Origin: CAYVZU01 sp964455935
Lineage (GTDB): Bacteria > Fibrobacterota > CAYVZU01
Reading direction: 5' to 3'
Assembly (NCBI GenBank): GCA_964455935.1
Contig: CAYVZU010000032.1
Coordinates: forward strand, 1-31,456
DNA: 31,456 bases
Shown here piece by piece: positions 10,901 through 18,564 of this stretch; the first letter of the stretch is position 1, and the number at the start of each line of letters is the position of its first letter. The notes under the pieces were generated by a model. The model had not been told where the DNA came from. It was given only the letters and a program-made list of their open reading frames with translations, and made no database searches. The translations under genes and the position numbers were made by a program.

Positions 10901-10922
10901 GTGGAGCTTCTCCACAAGGAGG
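10901..10922 (+). promoter_or_regulatory. hairpin abutting the ftsZ Shine-Dalgarno
   Basis: GTGGAG (10901-10906) and CTCCAC (10910-10915) form a perfect 6-bp stem with loop CTT. Immediately after it comes AAGGAGG (10916-10922), 4 nt before the ftsZ ATG. The stem touches but does not cover the Shine-Dalgarno, so it could stabilise or gate initiation. A TTGACA lies at 10884-10889, but no matching -10 is visible. Confidence 0.55.
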
Positions 10923-10926
10923 CCTT

Positions 10927-12255
10927 ATGTTCTTCACGTTTGACGAGTCCTATACAAACAACGCCCGCATGAAGGTGATCGGGGTTGGCGGCGCAGGGGG
11001 CAATGCCGTCAATCGGATGATCGAGGCGGGGCTGACCGGGGTGGAGTTCATTTCGGTCAATACCGATGCCATGGCCTTGGACGCAAACAAGTCGCCCAAG
11101 CGCATCCAGATCGGGGAAAAGATCACGAAAGGCCTTGGGGCCGGCGCCAATCCCGAGATCGGACGGCTGGCCATGGAGGAGGACCGCGATACCATGGCCG
11201 AACATTTGCGCGACTCGGAGATGGTCTTCATCACCGGCGGCATGGGCGGCGGAACGGGAACCGGGGCCGCCCCCGTCATTGCGCAGATCGCCCAGGAGAT
11301 GGGAATTCTAACGGTGGCCATCGTCACCAAGCCGTTCCTGTTCGAGGGCAAGATCCGCGACCGCAACGCGCGGCGCGGCATCGAGGATCTTAAAAAATAC
11401 GTCGACACGATCATTGTCGTGCCCAACCAGCGCCTTCTGTCCATTGTGGACAAGAGCACGTCGTTTATTCAGGCCTTCCGCACGGCCGACGAAGTTCTCT
11501 ACCAGTCCACAAAGGGGATCTCGGATACCATTAACGTGCACGGCCTGGTCAACCTCGACTTTGCCGATGTCCAGACGATTATGAAGGGCATGGGTGACGC
11601 GCTGATGGGCGCCGGAATCGCCAAAGGCGAAAACCGGGCGGTTTCGTCGGCCGAAAACGCCATTCACAGCCCGTTGCTCGAGGATATTTCGATTCAGGGC
11701 GCCAAGGGCGTTCTGGTCAATATTACGGGCGGCGAGGACATGACCCTGTTCGAGGTCAACGACGCCATGAGCACGATCTACGAAGCGGTGGGCGAGGCCA
11801 GCGACACCAACATCATCTTCGGGGCGGTCATCGACAAGGAGATGAAAGACCAGATCCGTGTCACGGTGATTGCGACCGGTTTCGGCAACCAGGAAAAGAA
11901 GCCGGTGGCCGACCATAAGGCCGTTGAGATTCTGCCCAAGCCGCGCGCCGAAAAGGAGCCGGAGAAAATCGAAATCCGTCGTGTGTCCGAGCCTGTGTAC
12001 GCGCCCGAGCCCGTTCGCGCGCCCGAACCTGTTCGGATGGAAGTCCCGGAACCCGTTGTCGAGATTGCCGCCAAGTGCCGCCCCGAAGCCGCGGCGTCCG
12101 GGACCATGCGGCCGTCCTTCGAAGTTGCGGCTCCATTTGTTCCGGGCAAAGAGAAGGGCTTCAAGGAAAAAGTCGTGGTGGAAAAAGGAAAGATCATCTC
12201 CCACTACGAGGATGACATGGAAGTGCCGACCTTTCTGCGAAAGCAGATGCAGTAG
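10927..12255 (+). CDS. ftsZ: cell division tubulin homologue FtsZ
   Basis: FtsZ is the GTP-dependent polymerising protein of the Z ring. The 442-residue product has the N-terminal VIGVGGAGGNAVNRM, the tubulin signature GGGTGTG at residues 107-113, KKYVDTIIVVPNQRLL and the synergy (T7) loop NLDFADVQTIM. A proline/glutamate-rich linker containing EPVYAPEPVRAPEPVR leads to the conserved C-terminal peptide DDMEVPTFLRKQ, which binds FtsA in other bacteria. A strong AAGGAGG precedes the ATG. A 165-nt gap with palindromes separates it from ftsA, unlike the tight junctions upstream, so separate control is likely. Confidence 0.98.
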   Translation: MFFTFDESYTNNARMKVIGVGGAGGNAVNRMIEAGLTGVEFISVNTDAMALDANKSPKRIQIGEKITKGLGAGANPEIGRLAMEEDRDTMAEHLRDSEMVFITGGMGGGTGTGAAPVIAQIAQEMGILTVAIVTKPFLFEGKIRDRNARRGIEDLKKYVDTIIVVPNQRLLSIVDKSTSFIQAFRTADEVLYQSTKGISDTINVHGLVNLDFADVQTIMKGMGDALMGAGIAKGENRAVSSAENAIHSPLLEDISIQGAKGVLVNITGGEDMTLFEVNDAMSTIYEAVGEASDTNIIFGAVIDKEMKDQIRVTVIATGFGNQEKKPVADHKAVEILPKPRAEKEPEKIEIRRVSEPVYAPEPVRAPEPVRMEVPEPVVEIAAKCRPEAAASGTMRPSFEVAAPFVPGKEKGFKEKVVVEKGKIISHYEDDMEVPTFLRKQMQ

Positions 12256-12279
12256 GGGACGTACCAGGAAACCACAGGG

Positions 12280-12334
12280 CCTTTCGCAAGAAAGGTTCCG
12301 GCAAGGCCGGGCGCCCGCGCAAACGGGGCCCGGC
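12280..12334 (+). other. two consecutive hairpins downstream of ftsZ
   Basis: CCTTTC (12280-12285) pairs with GAAAGG (12290-12295) around a GCAA tetraloop. Next, GCCGGGC (12306-12312) pairs with GCCCGGC (12328-12334), extended inward by CCCG/CGGG with one bulge. No T run follows, so this is not a standard intrinsic terminator. It may protect the 3' end of the ftsZ mRNA or form the leader of the small ORF at 12371. Confidence 0.5.
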
Positions 12335-12370
12335 GGCCGATTCGAAAAAAGCGAGATTCGGAGGCACATA

Positions 12371-12562
12371 ATGAAAATTCTGCAATGTAAAATCATGGGC
12401 GAGGTGGACAATTCGAAGTGCTATGAGTGCTTCACGAACCATCTAAATGCCGAAAGCCACCCAAGTCGCGTACTCTGCAAAAAAATCAATGTAATCGAAG
12501 AAGTCTCGGTGAGTCCGCAAACCGAGCAGTCGGCGCTGGCCCTTGAGACGGCGGGAGGGTAG
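12371..12562 (+). CDS. small Cys-rich protein of unknown function
   Basis: A 63-residue ORF starts at ATG 12371 with GGAGG (12360-12364) 6 nt upstream. Four cysteines (C6, C17, C20, C36) include a CYEC knuckle, with H24 and H30 nearby, so a small zinc- or iron-binding fold is possible; this is inference from residue spacing only. I do not recognise the family. It lies 115 nt after ftsZ on the same strand and ends 2 nt before the convergent gene at 12565. The good ribosome-binding site and clean fit in the gap are the main support that it is translated. Confidence 0.6.
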   Translation: MKILQCKIMGEVDNSKCYECFTNHLNAESHPSRVLCKKINVIEEVSVSPQTEQSALALETAGG

Positions 12563-12564
12563 AA

Positions 12565-12885
12565 CTAGCGGAATTGGCGGAAGAGAAGCCGGAATACCAG
12601 GGCAAAGCCGGCCAGACATGTCAGAATGATCCCAAGTAGAACCGCAAGGGTGTCCCACCCGGGCCGGCCCTTCTCGGATGGATACTCCCAGATTTCCCGC
12701 GAACTCCCGCGCAGGCTTCGCGGGTCCGGCGCCTGCCAGTTTTGCTGAATCAGGTCGCTGTCGGTCGCACCCGCCTCAAGCGCTTTGCGGCGCGCCATCA
12801 GGGCGCCGGCTTCGTGCTCGTTAATCCGGCCTTCGGAAAGCAGGTGTTGGATTTCGTCTTTCGAAAGATTCTTGGAATCCTGCAA
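12565..12885 (-). CDS. small protein with C-terminal membrane anchor, unknown function
   Basis: The 106-residue product has a charged N-terminal half (SKDEIQHLLSEGRINEHEAG) and a single hydrophobic segment near the C-terminus (about residues 80-101), so it is probably tail-anchored in the inner membrane. The start codon is TTG at 12885, supported by AAAAGGAG 5 nt upstream on the minus strand; no better ATG exists. It is convergent with the small ORF ending at 12562. No family was recognised. The FmdB-like gene lies upstream on the same strand, 66 nt away, and may share a transcript. Confidence 0.75.
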   Translation of the reverse strand: MQDSKNLSKDEIQHLLSEGRINEHEAGALMARRKALEAGATDSDLIQQNWQAPDPRSLRGSSREIWEYPSEKGRPGWDTLAVLLGIILTCLAGFALVFRLLFRQFR

Positions 12886-12951
12886 CGATACTCCTTTTCA
12901 TCGACCAAAAAAGGACACAATGCGCTGCGTCCCTACAAATCGCAACAGGGA

Positions 12952-13440
12952 TCACAAATCGTATAAATTCTCATCGCGCCGGGGCGCCGAAGAGGTTCGG
13001 GGCTTGGGCTTCTTGTCCGGCGCGACAAACGGGTCTTCATTTTCCAGCGCCCCGCCCAGTTCCTGCTCGATCTTCTCGGGGTCTTCTCCCGATTCCATCC
13101 GGTTGAGGGCTTCCTGCATGCCCTGGCCGTACTGAAGCCCCGTCATGTCCGATAGCTTGCGCATGAGACGGGCAGCCTGGCGCGGATCGTCTTCCCTGAT
13201 ATTCTCCATTTCGCCGGCCAGCGTTTCCATGGCTTTTTCCATCTTTGAATCATCGACCGGCAGGTCATTTTCGACGTTTTGCTCTTTGGATTTACCGGTT
13301 ACCGCAAATCGTGAGACGCGCCGTTCGAGATCGGGCCGTTTACACTGCGGGCAGGAGGGCCGTTTTTCGGTGTTGATCGCGCGCGAGAAGAAACTGAATA
13401 TCGTATGACACTGGGAGCAATAAAATTCATAGATCGGCAT
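12952..13440 (-). CDS. FmdB-family zinc-ribbon protein
   Basis: The N-terminus MPIYEFYC starts the FmdB-type zinc ribbon, with C8-x2-C11 and C30-x2-C33 as the metal-binding pairs. The family is named for a putative regulatory protein of formamidase operons, and its biochemical role is poorly known. At 162 residues it is longer than the usual ~70-110; the extra C-terminal part is acidic, helical and then basic (PDKKPKPR), with no recognised domain. GGAGG lies 4 nt before the ATG. Function in this organism is unknown. Confidence 0.85.
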   Translation of the reverse strand: MPIYEFYCSQCHTIFSFFSRAINTEKRPSCPQCKRPDLERRVSRFAVTGKSKEQNVENDLPVDDSKMEKAMETLAGEMENIREDDPRQAARLMRKLSDMTGLQYGQGMQEALNRMESGEDPEKIEQELGGALENEDPFVAPDKKPKPRTSSAPRRDENLYDL

Positions 13441-13613
13441 GGATCCTCCAAAAATCTATTTCGGCCTGATGTCAGTAAAAATGCTGTTTGTTTCCGGGCG
13501 AGTCAAACAGCGGGAAAGGGCTGCGCAGCTAATGGATAGAAGCTCATTGCCTGCAATTCAGAGTATTGAAAAACGCAAGGATACGTATTTCTTATCCCCA
13601 ACCCCTTCTCATT

Positions 13614-14732
13614 CTACTTCCCGATATAGGTGAAGGCCTTGGGTACCGGTTTCAGCAAGATTTCGCCCCACGTTCCTTCGCCATACAATCCGGCTTTTTC
13701 CAGGGCCTCCAAAATGGCGGGCACATTCTTCTCGCCAACAATCATGGAGCACATCTCACGCGCCGGCGATACTTTTTCTCCGGCAAATGTCACCCGCTTT
13801 GTTTTTCCGACCGTTGCCCCGGAAGCGCCTACGGCCATGGCCGCTTTCACCAGATCGGTTCCCCGGCCATCGTTACAGAGGACAGTTAAGTCGGTCAAGC
13901 CGCTCAGGAAAACGCGCTTTTTGGAGCGGCCGTCGCCGGCCTGTTCGCGGCTGCGCCATGCGGCCCCGCCTTTGAGCTCATCGAGCACCGCAATGATCTG
14001 CTCGATACTGGCGGCATGACGGGCCATTCCCCTGCTGACCTTGGTGTCGACCATGCCCTGGGCGATCGGGTATTGGTATATGAATCCTTTGGCCGGCTGG
14101 TCGAGTTTGCCGGCCTCGATCATCAGCTCCATTACAAGATCCGCGTCATAGCGGCTTGTAACAATGCGGATCACCTCTTTTTCGGCCGCGACGGTGATGC
14201 GCAGCAAGCCAAGTTTGTCCCGGACGCCGGTTCCCAGACCAAACGAAGTGATGGGTACGCAGGCACCCGATTCCAGGGCAATCCGCGCGATCCGGTCGCC
14301 TTGACCTCGTTGAACGATGCAGCATATTCCCATAAGGTCCAACTGGAGACGGCTATGCCGGGCCGCGCCGGCTGCATATGTGGTTGAACCGTTCTGCCCT
14401 TCGGCACCGTGGTAACGAACCGACTCGGAATAAACCGAACCCCGTCCCAACCGCCACAAGCCGCACAGGTCGGAGACATGGTGAAGAACATCCTCGGTCT
14501 TTTCCGGGGAAACCAGAAACGAGTAGATGTCGACCTGGTCGTTTGACAGGATATTGCCCTGCGAGATCAACGCCAGCGGTCCTTTGCGTTCTTCCAAAAC
14601 AGTAATGCGTCCGCTGAGGAGCTGCGCTTGCGTCACCGAATTCGTTTTGAGATTCTCGACGAACTTCACCGAATTGGCTACGGCCTTGTTGACCACCGCC
14701 GTAATGAGGCTGAGTTGGAGAGGGGACCTCAT
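13614..14732 (-). CDS. PII-like signalling protein with three PII-type modules
   Basis: The 372-residue product reads as three successive GlnB/PII-like ferredoxin-fold modules: about residues 7-105 (LSLITAVV... VDIYSFLVSPEKTEDVL), 130-225 and 275-365. The middle module is best conserved: IVTSRYDADLVMELMIEAG then KLDQPAKGFIYQYPI matches the PII C-terminal pattern. The third repeats the plan with VLCNDGRGTDLVKAAMAVGA, then EKNVPAILEALEKAG and WGEILLKPV. Classical PII proteins are ~112-residue homotrimers, so this chain could fold as a pseudo-trimer; that is inference. Its ATG overlaps the stop of the DUF1538 gene (ATGA, 14729-14732), so it is the second gene of a two-gene operon and a candidate regulator of that transporter. 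It lacks the GlnB uridylylation-site context. Confidence 0.85.
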   Translation of the reverse strand: MRSPLQLSLITAVVNKAVANSVKFVENLKTNSVTQAQLLSGRITVLEERKGPLALISQGNILSNDQVDIYSFLVSPEKTEDVLHHVSDLCGLWRLGRGSVYSESVRYHGAEGQNGSTTYAAGAARHSRLQLDLMGICCIVQRGQGDRIARIALESGACVPITSFGLGTGVRDKLGLLRITVAAEKEVIRIVTSRYDADLVMELMIEAGKLDQPAKGFIYQYPIAQGMVDTKVSRGMARHAASIEQIIAVLDELKGGAAWRSREQAGDGRSKKRVFLSGLTDLTVLCNDGRGTDLVKAAMAVGASGATVGKTKRVTFAGEKVSPAREMCSMIVGEKNVPAILEALEKAGLYGEGTWGEILLKPVPKAFTYIGK

Positions 14733-16852
14733 TTTGTCACCCCCTGCTCAATGGCCGGAACAGCTTCCCGCACGGCTCTTTCCTGCTTTCGTTTCATAAA
14801 AAGCCCAACCACAAGCATGCACAGGATTGGATAGACCGAGGCCAACGACAGGATCCCAAAGCCCTCGACCACTCCAATCTGGTTTCCAATGCCCAGGCCC
14901 ATGGCAATGACCAGCGGAACGGTAATGGGCCCGGTCGTCACGCCGCCGCTATCCCAGCCGATATTGACGAATTCCTCAGTGGAGAATTTTGTCAGGATCA
15001 GAAGAAGAAGGTAGGGCGGAGCCAGCAAAAAAATAAGTGGAATGTTCCAAATGACCTTAACCAGCCCCACGGACATTCCAATTCCAACGCCAATGGCCAC
15101 GGCCTGCATAATAATGACCTTCTTGATTGTGCCAACAGACAGTTCTTCCACGGTCAGTCCCAGTGCGTTGAGGGCGGGCTCGGCCAGGGTGGCGCCGTAA
15201 CCCATGACAAATGCAAAGAACAGAACAACCAGCATTCCGGCAACGCCGCGCGTTTTTCCAAACAGCGGGCCTTTCACCGGGGTGTAAACGTATTGCTTCG
15301 AACCGGCATCGTAGTGCTGTTCCTGGAAGGGGAGGGCCTGATATTTGTCTTCCGATTTTGCATAAAAGAATCTCTCGCGTTCGCCCTTCGGAGAGATTGC
15401 GTTTTGCACCAAAGTTGTGTCGAACCCGGCAATGACACAGCGCTTGTTTTCCATGGGAATCGATTGAAACGAAGACGGCAACATTCCGCCCACCTGGTTT
15501 CCAAGCTTCGCCAATCCGATCTCCATGCCCACGTTGAACAGGCCCATTCCAATCAGGGCCAGCACAACGCCCAGGGCGATTTCATCGGCGCGCGGAAGCT
15601 TCTCGCGCAGGACGATCAGCAGAATAAGCATCAGGAACAAGACCAGAGGCACAATGGCCTGAAGGGAGCCTTTGAAATTGCGGACGACCAGATCGCCGGG
15701 CATCAGCGGCTGCGATGTCTCGACCGAATAGCACGCCGCGGCCTTCCGATATTCCGCGTCATTGCCGAAAACGGCAAGAGCCTGGGAATGCGTTGCCTTG
15801 GTCGCGGCCCAGCGCTCGAGTGCGTTTGGCCCGGTGCCAAATGCCGCTTGCCGAACGCCCGCATCTTCCTTGGCTTTTACCACAAATGCCTGCAGTTTCC
15901 CGGCATCGCCGCCAAAGAGCTGAAGCTGGCTCTTCTCGCCGGCATTGGCCAGGGCGTAGCCGATCATCTGGTCTTCACTTTCGAAGAGCGAGATCGCCTT
16001 AGCACGATTCTGTTCGCTGAAAAAATCGATTTCGGACATGGGTTTGGGCACAGAACCCACGAGCATGACTCCCAGAATTAGAACCGTAAGAATCGGAAAT
16101 AACGATGCCAGCGAGACGACGCCGAATCCAGATGTTCCGGAATCGGCGGTTCCCACAACCCGGCAAATTCCAATACCCAGCGCCAGAACCAGGGGAACCG
16201 TTACCGGCCCTGTTGTAACACCGCCGCAGTCCCAGGCTACGCTGGAGAGGAACCGAATATTGGGGTCAAAGTAAGCCCAAATAGTAAATGGCAAAAGAAT
16301 GGCGCAGCCAATGTAAAGGAACGGTTTCAGTGACCAGCTATACAAAAAGCGGAGAACTCCGGCCACAACGGCCAGTCCGACCCCTGCCCCAACCGCAATG
16401 ACCAGGTAATTGGAGGCCTTTCCCAGAAGCAGGTACAAAAGGGGCGCTTCCCAGGGCTTCAGGAAGGCTCCGGCGGCTTTGAGGATCCCAATGGCCGGCT
16501 CGGCCAGCGTAACACCCACGCCTAGGATCAGCGCAAAACCCAGAATAACCGGCAGCTTGGATTTCTGCGGCATCTTTATTCCAATAACCTCTCCCAGCGG
16601 CATGATGCCCAGCAGCAATCCCTCCATATAGAAAGCCAGGCCGAATACAACCAGCGCGATGCCGATTGCGATGATGACCGCTTCGGCAATGGGGATTTGT
16701 AAAATCAGGGTTTGAAAGAGAATCAGGTAAAGGACAATGAGAGCTACGCTATTGACCTGGGCCATAATGCGGTCGCGAATGTAGGGGAGCAAAAGTCCCA
16801 TTGCGTGCTTGAATCCCACATGAATCCGACCGGCCGGTTGCTGTTTGCTCAT
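14729..16852 (-). CDS. DUF1538 integral membrane protein, duplicated (putative cation/proton antiporter)
   Basis: The 707-residue polytopic protein carries two DUF1538 units. Paired motifs show the duplication: VTLAEPA (114-120) with ATLAEPA (554-560), and AWDCGGVTTGP (206-216) with GWDSGGVTTGP (632-642). Between the halves lies a hydrophilic stretch (about 272-397), and a second hydrophilic insert (about 460-530) sits in the second half. From memory, paired DUF1538 proteins (UmpA/UmpB) of halophilic bacteria have been reported as Na+/H+ antiporters; substrate here is inferred only. GGGGAG lies about 6 nt before the ATG. The overlapping downstream PII-like gene suggests ligand- or energy-dependent gating. 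Confidence 0.88.
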   Translation of the reverse strand: MSKQQPAGRIHVGFKHAMGLLLPYIRDRIMAQVNSVALIVLYLILFQTLILQIPIAEAVIIAIGIALVVFGLAFYMEGLLLGIMPLGEVIGIKMPQKSKLPVILGFALILGVGVTLAEPAIGILKAAGAFLKPWEAPLLYLLLGKASNYLVIAVGAGVGLAVVAGVLRFLYSWSLKPFLYIGCAILLPFTIWAYFDPNIRFLSSVAWDCGGVTTGPVTVPLVLALGIGICRVVGTADSGTSGFGVVSLASLFPILTVLILGVMLVGSVPKPMSEIDFFSEQNRAKAISLFESEDQMIGYALANAGEKSQLQLFGGDAGKLQAFVVKAKEDAGVRQAAFGTGPNALERWAATKATHSQALAVFGNDAEYRKAAACYSVETSQPLMPGDLVVRNFKGSLQAIVPLVLFLMLILLIVLREKLPRADEIALGVVLALIGMGLFNVGMEIGLAKLGNQVGGMLPSSFQSIPMENKRCVIAGFDTTLVQNAISPKGERERFFYAKSEDKYQALPFQEQHYDAGSKQYVYTPVKGPLFGKTRGVAGMLVVLFFAFVMGYGATLAEPALNALGLTVEELSVGTIKKVIIMQAVAIGVGIGMSVGLVKVIWNIPLIFLLAPPYLLLLILTKFSTEEFVNIGWDSGGVTTGPITVPLVIAMGLGIGNQIGVVEGFGILSLASVYPILCMLVVGLFMKRKQERAVREAVPAIEQGVTK

Positions 16853-17042
16853 GCAATTCTCCCCATGAAATCACCTTTCGTTCAGAGCTTGTGAATAAAA
16901 CAAAATCTATATACAAAGCAGGGGGAAGTCCATAATTCAATTGCACAAAAACTCCGGACCCAATATTCTCGCATACAATCCACATCCTGCACGTTTCATT
17001 GCGTCGCCAGCAGTTCCGGCTAAAGCATATATTTTGAACCAT

Positions 17043-17711
17043 ATGAAAGCCGTGATCTTCGATATGGATGGTTTGCTCATCGACAGCGAGCCGCTATGGG
17101 AATTGGCCGAGCGGGATTTCCTGTCGGCGCATGGACGGACGTTCAGCCACGAAATTGCCTGCAAGACAACAGGGCTCCGGCTGGACGAACTCATGCCCGC
17201 CATGCGGAAATATTATGATTTCAAAGGAGACGACATCGTTCTGGGCCGGGAGCTTCTGGATTTTCTGTTCCGCCATTTCGAGAATGGAATTCCGGTTCTG
17301 CCGGGGGCGCAGGCCGCGCTCGCAATGGCAAGCAAGCAAGCCCCGACGGCCCTGGCCTCCAGTTCGACCCGGCGGGTGATCGATCACGTTCTCGATCTAT
17401 GCAAATGGAGCGGCTTTTTTCGGGCCGTCTGCTCGGGCGAGGAGGTGGCCAGGGGAAAACCGGCCCCGGATGTCTTTCTGCTGGCGGCGCAGAGGCTGGG
17501 TGTTGCTCCGTGTGATTGCCTTGTGTTCGAAGATTCGCTGAATGGAGTGCGTGCGGCGAAGGCCGCCGGAATGTATTGTGTGGCCGTGCCGTGTGCTTCG
17601 CGCTTTCAGATATCGGAGTTCGAAGGACTTGCCGACCGGGTGATTTCCTCTCTCGAAGCAATTCCCCGGGACCTGCCTGATGGTTTCAGTTCAGTTTCGT
17701 CGTTCCGGTGA
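17043..17711 (+). CDS. HAD-superfamily sugar-phosphate phosphatase / phosphoglucomutase-like
   Basis: The 222-residue product is a subfamily-I HAD hydrolase. Motif I is FDMDGLLIDSE with nucleophile D7 and acid D9; motif II is in ALASSSTRR; the motif III lysine is in RGKPAPDVF; motif IV is VFEDSLNGVRAAKAAGM. The alpha-helical cap lies at about residues 16-80. DGLLIDSE resembles YniC/2-deoxyglucose-6-phosphatase-type enzymes, but beta-phosphoglucomutase relatives are not excluded. I start it at ATG 17043, where the HAD fold begins, rather than the in-frame ATG at 16941. No Shine-Dalgarno is seen; TATATT at 17028-17033 could be a -10 giving a very short leader. Its 3' end overlaps the convergent gene by 26 nt. 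Confidence 0.88.
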   Translation: MKAVIFDMDGLLIDSEPLWELAERDFLSAHGRTFSHEIACKTTGLRLDELMPAMRKYYDFKGDDIVLGRELLDFLFRHFENGIPVLPGAQAALAMASKQAPTALASSSTRRVIDHVLDLCKWSGFFRAVCSGEEVARGKPAPDVFLLAAQRLGVAPCDCLVFEDSLNGVRAAKAAGMYCVAVPCASRFQISEFEGLADRVISSLEAIPRDLPDGFSSVSSFR

Positions 17712-18156
17712 GCTTCGTGATATAGTCGATGAATTCCTCGTCTTCGCCCAGCAGCAGCGTGGGCAGGCAATTGCGGAAATCCTCCCGGTGGCACCATTCG
17801 ACCATGTAGTCTTCCCAGGATTGCCAGCGCCGCTGCTTCTGCTTGTCCATTTTGGGCTCATACGCGAGAATGTAGGCCCGCTCAAAAAGAGAAACAAGCA
17901 GGTCGAAGAGCAGCATTTTTCGTTCCTGCTGCTCATCGGTGAGCGTGGTTTTTGCCGGCGAGCGCAGGCGGAGGTCCGCATTCTCCAGGACAAGTTTTAG
18001 AAAATCGGCGTATTCGTCAGAGAGCTTTTGATAGATCTCCTCTTCCTCGTTATCGCGCTCCTTGCGTTGCTCGGCCATGAAAATCCAGATGGCGAATGGA
18101 AATCCGATGATGGTCACCACATAACTGAGAAGCTCGGTCCATTCAAGAAGAGACAT
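17686..18156 (-). CDS. conserved membrane-anchored protein of unknown function
   Basis: The 156-residue product has one N-terminal hydrophobic segment (about residues 8-27), then a soluble, mostly helical, acidic domain containing RKERDNEEEEIYQKLSDEY and LFERAYILAYEPKMDKQ, and WQSWEDYMVEWCHREDF near the C-terminus. I recall similar sequences as hypothetical proteins in several phyla but know no function. AGGAGG lies 5 nt before the ATG. The gene converges on the HAD phosphatase and overlaps its 3' end. Confidence 0.78.
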   Translation of the reverse strand: MSLLEWTELLSYVVTIIGFPFAIWIFMAEQRKERDNEEEEIYQKLSDEYADFLKLVLENADLRLRSPAKTTLTDEQQERKMLLFDLLVSLFERAYILAYEPKMDKQKQRRWQSWEDYMVEWCHREDFRNCLPTLLLGEDEEFIDYITKLTGTTKLN

Positions 18157-18253
18157 GCGATCCTCCTGCCGCCTAAGGGCTCTCCGCTAAAAATGCAAAG
18201 TGCCCGGCGTCAAAGGCAAAGCCTGCATTTTGGGAGATAGGCGGGATTCATTT

Positions 18254-18512
18254 AATTGGCAATGATGAATTGTCAATTGGGAATTACAAACTTAAGATTG
18301 CCGGCAGCTATTCAGCTTCCGGCGAAGCCAGGGAAGTTGTCATTTCGACGAGTCTTCGAGGAGAAATCTTTGCATCCGCACCATGAAGATTTCTCGCGCG
18401 CGCAAACGGGTCCTACCCGCAACAGGAACTATCTACGATTGCCGTTTGGGCCAAGAAATAGCAGGCCAGGGGCATTCTTTAATTTCTAATCGATAATGCA
18501 TAATTGCCAATT
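18254..18512. repeat. inverted-repeat element with heptamer-phased arms (element A)
   Basis: The 408-nt gap 18157-18564 contains no gene but does contain this 259-bp element. The left end (18254-18286) matches the reverse complement of the right end (18480-18512) at about 26 of 33 positions. Both arms read as degenerate 7-nt units of the form AATTNNN (left begins AATTGGC AATGATG; right, reversed, AATTGGC AATTATG). Inside is a perfect 8-bp inverted repeat, AGAAATCT (18362-18369) and AGATTTCT (18387-18394), within a GTCATTTCGACGAG-type sequence. No transposase is present, so a non-autonomous element is likely. Confidence 0.75.
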
Positions 18513-18564
18513 CGGCAACGCGCGACGCATTGACCTGTTTATCAGCATAAACCATTTTAGCTCC

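Noticed and set aside
12216..12371. Open frame after ftsZ ending in an AT-hook-like GRPRKRGP tail (ribosomal frameshift extension of FtsZ?)
   Set aside because: No start codon lies in that frame, no slippery site is evident, and FtsZ already ends in its normal C-terminal peptide. The basic residues come from the GC-rich hairpins.
11870..12562. 230-codon frame spanning the ftsZ end and the small Cys-rich ORF
   Set aside because: It overlaps ftsZ out of frame with no family similarity. Only its last 63 codons, from ATG 12371 with its own Shine-Dalgarno, are supported.
13484..13510. CTGTTTG/CAAACAG inverted repeat upstream of the FmdB-like gene
   Set aside because: Seven base pairs with a 13-nt loop and no T run or known operator match; may be chance.
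16999..17033. TTGCGT/TATATT promoter for the HAD gene
   Set aside because: The spacing is 23 bp, too long for a sigma-70 promoter. The -10 alone is noted in the gene entry.
18157..18564. CRISPR or phage-related repeat in the gap
   Set aside because: Repeats are inverted and 7-nt phased, with no direct repeats of 23-40 nt and no regular spacers; no cas genes are present anywhere in the window.
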